NCBI GenBank assembly: GCA_030645645.1
Contig: JAUSNC010000066.1
Location: 1-16,441 of the forward strand
Direction of reading: 5' to 3'
Length of the DNA stretch: 16,441 nt
Source of the DNA: Candidatus Parcubacteria bacterium
GTDB lineage: Bacteria > Patescibacteriota > Minisyncoccia > Minisyncoccales > UBA6532
Position 1 is the stretch's first letter. Each line of letters starts with the position of its first letter. Under the pieces are notes generated by a model that saw only the letters and a program-made list of their open reading frames with translations, was not told where the DNA came from and searched no databases. Position numbers and translations under genes: made by a program. Positions 13,675-16,441 of this stretch are shown here, one piece after another.

Positions 13675-14066
13675 TGGTAGAATTAAAAGAACAACAAGGA
13701 TTTATAGCATTAATCACCGTACTGATAATTTCAGCAGTTGCTTTGATGATAGGATTGGATGTCAGCTTGTTCAGCATAGGGGAGGCGAATATGAGCTCTA
13801 AGAAAATCCAATCATCCCAATCCTACTATCTGGCAAATCTTTGCGCCGAGAAAGCCCTTCGCGAATTGAGAAAGAATAGTGCCTATCAAGGAAATGAGAA
13901 TTTGGTTTTTCCCGAAGGCCAGTGTTCAATTCTGCCTATTGAAGGAAATTGGATAATAAAGGTTTCCGCTGATTCTTTGAATCAAGTGAGAAAAATAAAG
14001 ATAACGGTCGGCCAATTGGATCCGAAAATAACCATTATTTCCTGGATTCAGGTCTCTGACTTTTAA
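13674..14066 (+). CDS. PilX-like minor pilin
   Basis: 130 residues. The leader ends at G9, followed by FIALITVLIISAVALMIGL. As in PilX/GspK-type proteins, Glu at +5 is absent (Ile there), which fits a tip component that needs no downstream neighbour contact. The helix continues with SSQSYYLANLCAEKALRELRKN (about 46-67), the usual start of this family's globular part. Only two cysteines are present (C56 and C83). The ATG shares a base with the preceding stop; pilM starts three bases after its own stop. With the FimT-, PilV- and PilW-like proteins it completes a four-member minor pilin set. Confidence 0.86.
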   Translation: MVELKEQQGFIALITVLIISAVALMIGLDVSLFSIGEANMSSKKIQSSQSYYLANLCAEKALRELRKNSAYQGNENLVFPEGQCSILPIEGNWIIKVSADSLNQVRKIKITVGQLDPKITIISWIQVSDF

Positions 14067-14069
14067 ATT

Positions 14070-15155
14070 ATGTTTAATCTTTTTAAAAAACCTGCGTTCG
14101 GTTTAGACATATCCGATTATTCAGCGGAAATAATTGATTTAGAAGGTTCTTCTGCCAGACCTAAATTATCCTGCATTACCAGGACAATTTTTGAACCTGG
14201 AATAATCCAGGAGGGAAAAATACTTAAAAAAGATTTATTGAAGGATTCTTTACAAAAGCTAATTAGTAATCCCCAATTTGGAATATTAAAAACAAATAAG
14301 GTTATTTTTTCTCTTCCCGAATCAAAAAGTTTTAGCCGGTTCTTTGATTATCCCCAAGGCTTTAAAAAGGAAGAAACTGAATCTTTTATCAGAGAATCCG
14401 TTTTGCAGTCTTTTCCTTATTCCTTAGAGGAGCTCCAGATTGATTTCCGGGAAAATAAAGAAGGAATAATTATTTCCGCCGTTCCAAAAGATGTTATCTC
14501 GGAGTATTTTAACGTTTTTAAAGACTGCGGATTAGAATCTTTGGCTTTTGAAAACGAGTCTGAAAGCCTTGCAAGAATTCTAGGGAAGCAAAAATCATCA
14601 GTGATGGTTATAGATATAGGAGCAAAGGTTACGAATTTATCCGTTTTTGATCATGATAAGCTGAAATTCAGCGTATCCCTGAATTCCGCCGGAGATAATT
14701 TAACTAAGGCAATTTCGGAAAGTTTGAAGGTTTCCTTGGAATCGGCCGAAAAGATGAAAAGGGAAGACGGCCTCAGTTTGGAGAAAAAAGAAGGAAGAGT
14801 ATTTCTTATTCTGCAAAAAGATATTTCAAATCTGATCAAGGAAATAAGCCGAAATCTGGAATATTTCCAGGAAAAAAACCAGAATAAAATCACGGAAATA
14901 ATCCTTATCGGAGGATCGGCTAATCTGCCTGATTTACCGGAATACCTCAGCCAGAATTTGTCTTTGCCGGTTGCACTCTTTGACCCATGGCTTAAAATAA
15001 ATATAGATCTGCTGAAAAGAAAGGAAAATATCAAGAAGGCTGAAGAAATAAATCCTTTACTGTATTCGGTGGCAATAGGCGCCGCTTTCAGGGGATTAAT
15101 GGAAAATCCGGAAAAAGAAGGAATAAATTTCATTCCAAAAGGTCGAAAGAAGTAA
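14070..15155 (+). CDS. pilM: PilM, actin-like type IV pilus assembly ATPase
   Basis: 361 residues of the FtsA/actin-like fold: phosphate-1 loop GLDISDYSAE (11-20), phosphate-2 region VIDIGAKVTNL (180-190), and adenosine motif IILIGGSANLPDL (277-289). It forms the cytoplasmic ring that normally binds the N-terminal peptide of PilN. No pilN or pilO follows; instead a pilin gene starts 17 bases later. The C-terminus reads EGINFIPKGRKK (350-361), strikingly like the INLLP peptide by which PilN docks into PilM, so the tail may be a remnant of, or substitute for, PilN. Identification as PilM is firm; the tail's meaning is speculative. Confidence 0.95.
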   Translation: MFNLFKKPAFGLDISDYSAEIIDLEGSSARPKLSCITRTIFEPGIIQEGKILKKDLLKDSLQKLISNPQFGILKTNKVIFSLPESKSFSRFFDYPQGFKKEETESFIRESVLQSFPYSLEELQIDFRENKEGIIISAVPKDVISEYFNVFKDCGLESLAFENESESLARILGKQKSSVMVIDIGAKVTNLSVFDHDKLKFSVSLNSAGDNLTKAISESLKVSLESAEKMKREDGLSLEKKEGRVFLILQKDISNLIKEISRNLEYFQEKNQNKITEIILIGGSANLPDLPEYLSQNLSLPVALFDPWLKINIDLLKRKENIKKAEEINPLLYSVAIGAAFRGLMENPEKEGINFIPKGRKK

Positions 15156-15172
15156 ATTAAAGAATTAATATT

Positions 15173-15613
15173 ATGAATCAAAAAGGTTTTACTTTAATAG
15201 AGCTTTTGATAGTTATAGGTATTCTGGTGGTTTTAATGGGAACATCTTTGGTTGCCATAAATCCTTTCAAGCAATTCGCCCAGGCAAACGATGCAAACAG
15301 ATGGAGCGGATTAACCACCATGGTAAATGCCATTTATCAGAATGTAATAGATAACAGAGGAGTGTTTACCTGTGCCGCAGGAGAGGTTCCGGCCACAGCC
15401 ACTATAATGGGTAATGGTGCCGGCCAATATGATATTTGCAGTTGTATAGTCCCTACCTATTTGGGAACAATGCCGTATGATCCTCAAAACGGTTCCTACA
15501 CCAGTTGCTCCTCCTATGACACTAATTACAATATTTTTAAAGATGCCGTTACAGGCAGAATTACAGTTGAGGCTCCGAGCGCTCAATTGGGAGCAGTTCA
15601 AGTAACGCGCTAA
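15173..15613 (+). CDS. Type IV pilin, probable major pilin
   Basis: 146 residues with a textbook prepilin start: MNQKG then FTLIELLIVIGILVVLMGTSL, Phe at +1 and Glu at +5. After the long N-terminal helix comes a globular domain with four cysteines (C67, C89, C91, C112), enough for two disulfides. The NPFKQFAQANDANRWSGLTTMVNAI region (30-54) is the usual pilin helix continuation in these bacteria. It is the last gene of the unit and is closed by the terminator at 15645. It has the best match to a major subunit, but sits at the 3' end with no clear promoter of its own. PilA or GspG-like are both acceptable names. Confidence 0.9.
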   Translation: MNQKGFTLIELLIVIGILVVLMGTSLVAINPFKQFAQANDANRWSGLTTMVNAIYQNVIDNRGVFTCAAGEVPATATIMGNGAGQYDICSCIVPTYLGTMPYDPQNGSYTSCSSYDTNYNIFKDAVTGRITVEAPSAQLGAVQVTR

Positions 15614-15644
15614 TCTTCCTTCTGCATTAAAATATAATCCTAAG

Positions 15645-15665
15645 ACCGCATTGAAATGCGGTTTT
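15645..15665 (+). terminator. Rho-independent terminator ending the pilus operon
   Basis: ACCGCAT (15645-15651) pairs with ATGCGGT (15656-15662) around a four-base loop, continuing into four Ts and a T-rich stretch. It lies 32 bases after the pilin stop and just before the lemA promoter. Confidence 0.85.
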
Positions 15666-15669
15666 CGGT

Positions 15670-15698
15670 TTGTAAAAACACTCTGGATTATATATACT
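15670..15698 (+). promoter_or_regulatory. Promoter of lemA-htpX
   Basis: TTGTAA (15670-15675) and TATACT (15693-15698) are spaced by 17 bases. The start is expected near 15705, about 30 bases before the lemA ATG. Confidence 0.6.
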
Positions 15699-15734
15699 GA
15701 ATATAGAGAACTTTAATCACTAAATTTAAAAAAT

Positions 15735-16289
15735 ATGGACTTTCTTATAGTAATAGCATTAATTTTAGGAATTGCAGGTCTTTGGCTGGTCAGCGTATAT
15801 AATCGGCTTATCACCCTCCGCAATAGGACGCAGGAAGCTTGGTCAGACATAGACGTCCAGCTGAAAAGGAGGCATGATCTGATTCCCAATTTAGTTGAAA
15901 CGGTAAAAGGGTACGCCACCCATGAAAAGGAAATATTTGAAAAGGTTTCTACGGCAAGGAGTCTTGCTTTAGGCGCAAAAACAGTCGGAGAAAAAGCTCA
16001 GGCCGAAAATATCCTTTCTGGAACATTGAAAACCCTTTTCGCCGTGACTGAAAATTATCCAGATTTGAAAGCATCGCAGAATTTCCTGGCGCTCCAGCAG
16101 GAATTATCCGATACGGAGAATAAAATACAGGCATCCCGCCGGTTTTACAACACAAATGTCCGGGATTTCAATATTCAAATAGAGGTCTTCCCGGCGAATC
16201 TCGTGGCAGGAACTTTCAATTTCAAGAAGCAGGAATTCTTTGAGATAGAAGAGCCGGCGGAAAAACAGCCGGTTCAGGTGAAATTTTAA
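15735..16289 (+). CDS. lemA: LemA family membrane protein
   Basis: 184 residues, the family's usual size. One N-terminal membrane helix (about 3-22) is followed by a long helical bundle with the family hallmarks YNRLITLRNRTQEAWSDIDVQLKRR (22-46), HDLIPNLVETVKGYATHE (47-64), and SRRFYNTNVRDFN (about 133-145). LemA proteins are thought to work with the membrane protease HtpX, and the next gene fits that pair. The biochemical role of LemA is not well defined. The ATG has no Shine-Dalgarno, only an A-rich stretch. Confidence 0.96.
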   Translation: MDFLIVIALILGIAGLWLVSVYNRLITLRNRTQEAWSDIDVQLKRRHDLIPNLVETVKGYATHEKEIFEKVSTARSLALGAKTVGEKAQAENILSGTLKTLFAVTENYPDLKASQNFLALQQELSDTENKIQASRRFYNTNVRDFNIQIEVFPANLVAGTFNFKKQEFFEIEEPAEKQPVQVKF

Positions 16290-16304
16290 TTCCTGTTATT
16301 ACCA

Positions 16305-16441
16305 ATGGCTACTCTCTATACTCTTGCCGAAAAAAACGTGCAAAAGACCTGGCTTTATTTGGCAGGCTTTTTGCTGTTTATAATCGCTTTTGGCTGGGCA
16401 ATGTCCTATGTTTTCCAATCTTCCTATATTCTCCTGATTGC
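16305..16441 (+). CDS. htpX: HtpX-like membrane metalloprotease, N-terminal fragment
   Basis: Only the first 45 codons are inside the window. They begin MATLYTLAEKNVQKTW, closely matching the start of HtpX proteins in related bacteria, then enter a hydrophobic helix (about 17-39). The HExxH zinc site would lie beyond the edge and cannot be checked. The position 15 bases after lemA supports the call, since lemA-htpX is a common pair. HtpX is a zinc protease for quality control of membrane proteins. Confidence 0.82.
   Translation, partial: MATLYTLAEKNVQKTWLYLAGFLLFIIAFGWAMSYVFQSSYILLI

Overview
The window reads as chromosomal DNA of a Candidate Phyla Radiation (Patescibacteria, probably Parcubacteria-like) bacterium. 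The evidence is an AT-rich genome, compact genes with few Shine-Dalgarno sequences, a shortened PilC, a LemA-HtpX pair and a single-membrane-style type IV pilus operon without pilO/P/Q in view. TAA, TAG and TGA all end genes here, so the standard bacterial code applies. The phylum call is inferred from gene style; there is no rRNA or other marker in the window.

Left part (1-2497, minus strand): the 5' two-thirds of uvrC, cut by the window edge; an M23 zinc endopeptidase with a complete active site; and a small secreted beta-rich protein of unknown function with its own promoter and terminator. Middle (2547-8003, plus strand): uvrA, a small gene with a PD-(D/E)XK-nuclease look, then the groES-groEL operon behind a sigma70-type promoter and a near-consensus CIRCE operator (the HrcA site).

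Right part (about 8000-15665, plus strand): one tightly packed transcription unit. In order it holds a soluble histidine kinase, a single-domain response regulator, PilB ATPase, PilC platform protein, four minor pilins or pseudopilins (FimT/GspH-, PilV-, PilW- and PilX-like), the actin-like PilM and a pilin with the best major-pilin features. Most junctions overlap or are under 20 bases, and a terminator follows the last gene. This is a type IV pilus assembly locus with a built-in two-component pair. LemA and the start of HtpX follow behind a new promoter.

Three things stand out. (1) Two neighbouring minor pilins carry the same 54-residue cysteine-rich cassette, two 29-residue five-cysteine repeats with identical spacing, and share a 33-base stretch differing at one base. 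(2) GC-rich in-frame inserts encoding GFASP... sit in UvrC and in the PilV-like leader peptide, reminiscent of the Rickettsia palindromic elements. (3) PilM ends in INFIP, resembling the PilN peptide that PilM normally binds, and no pilN follows it.
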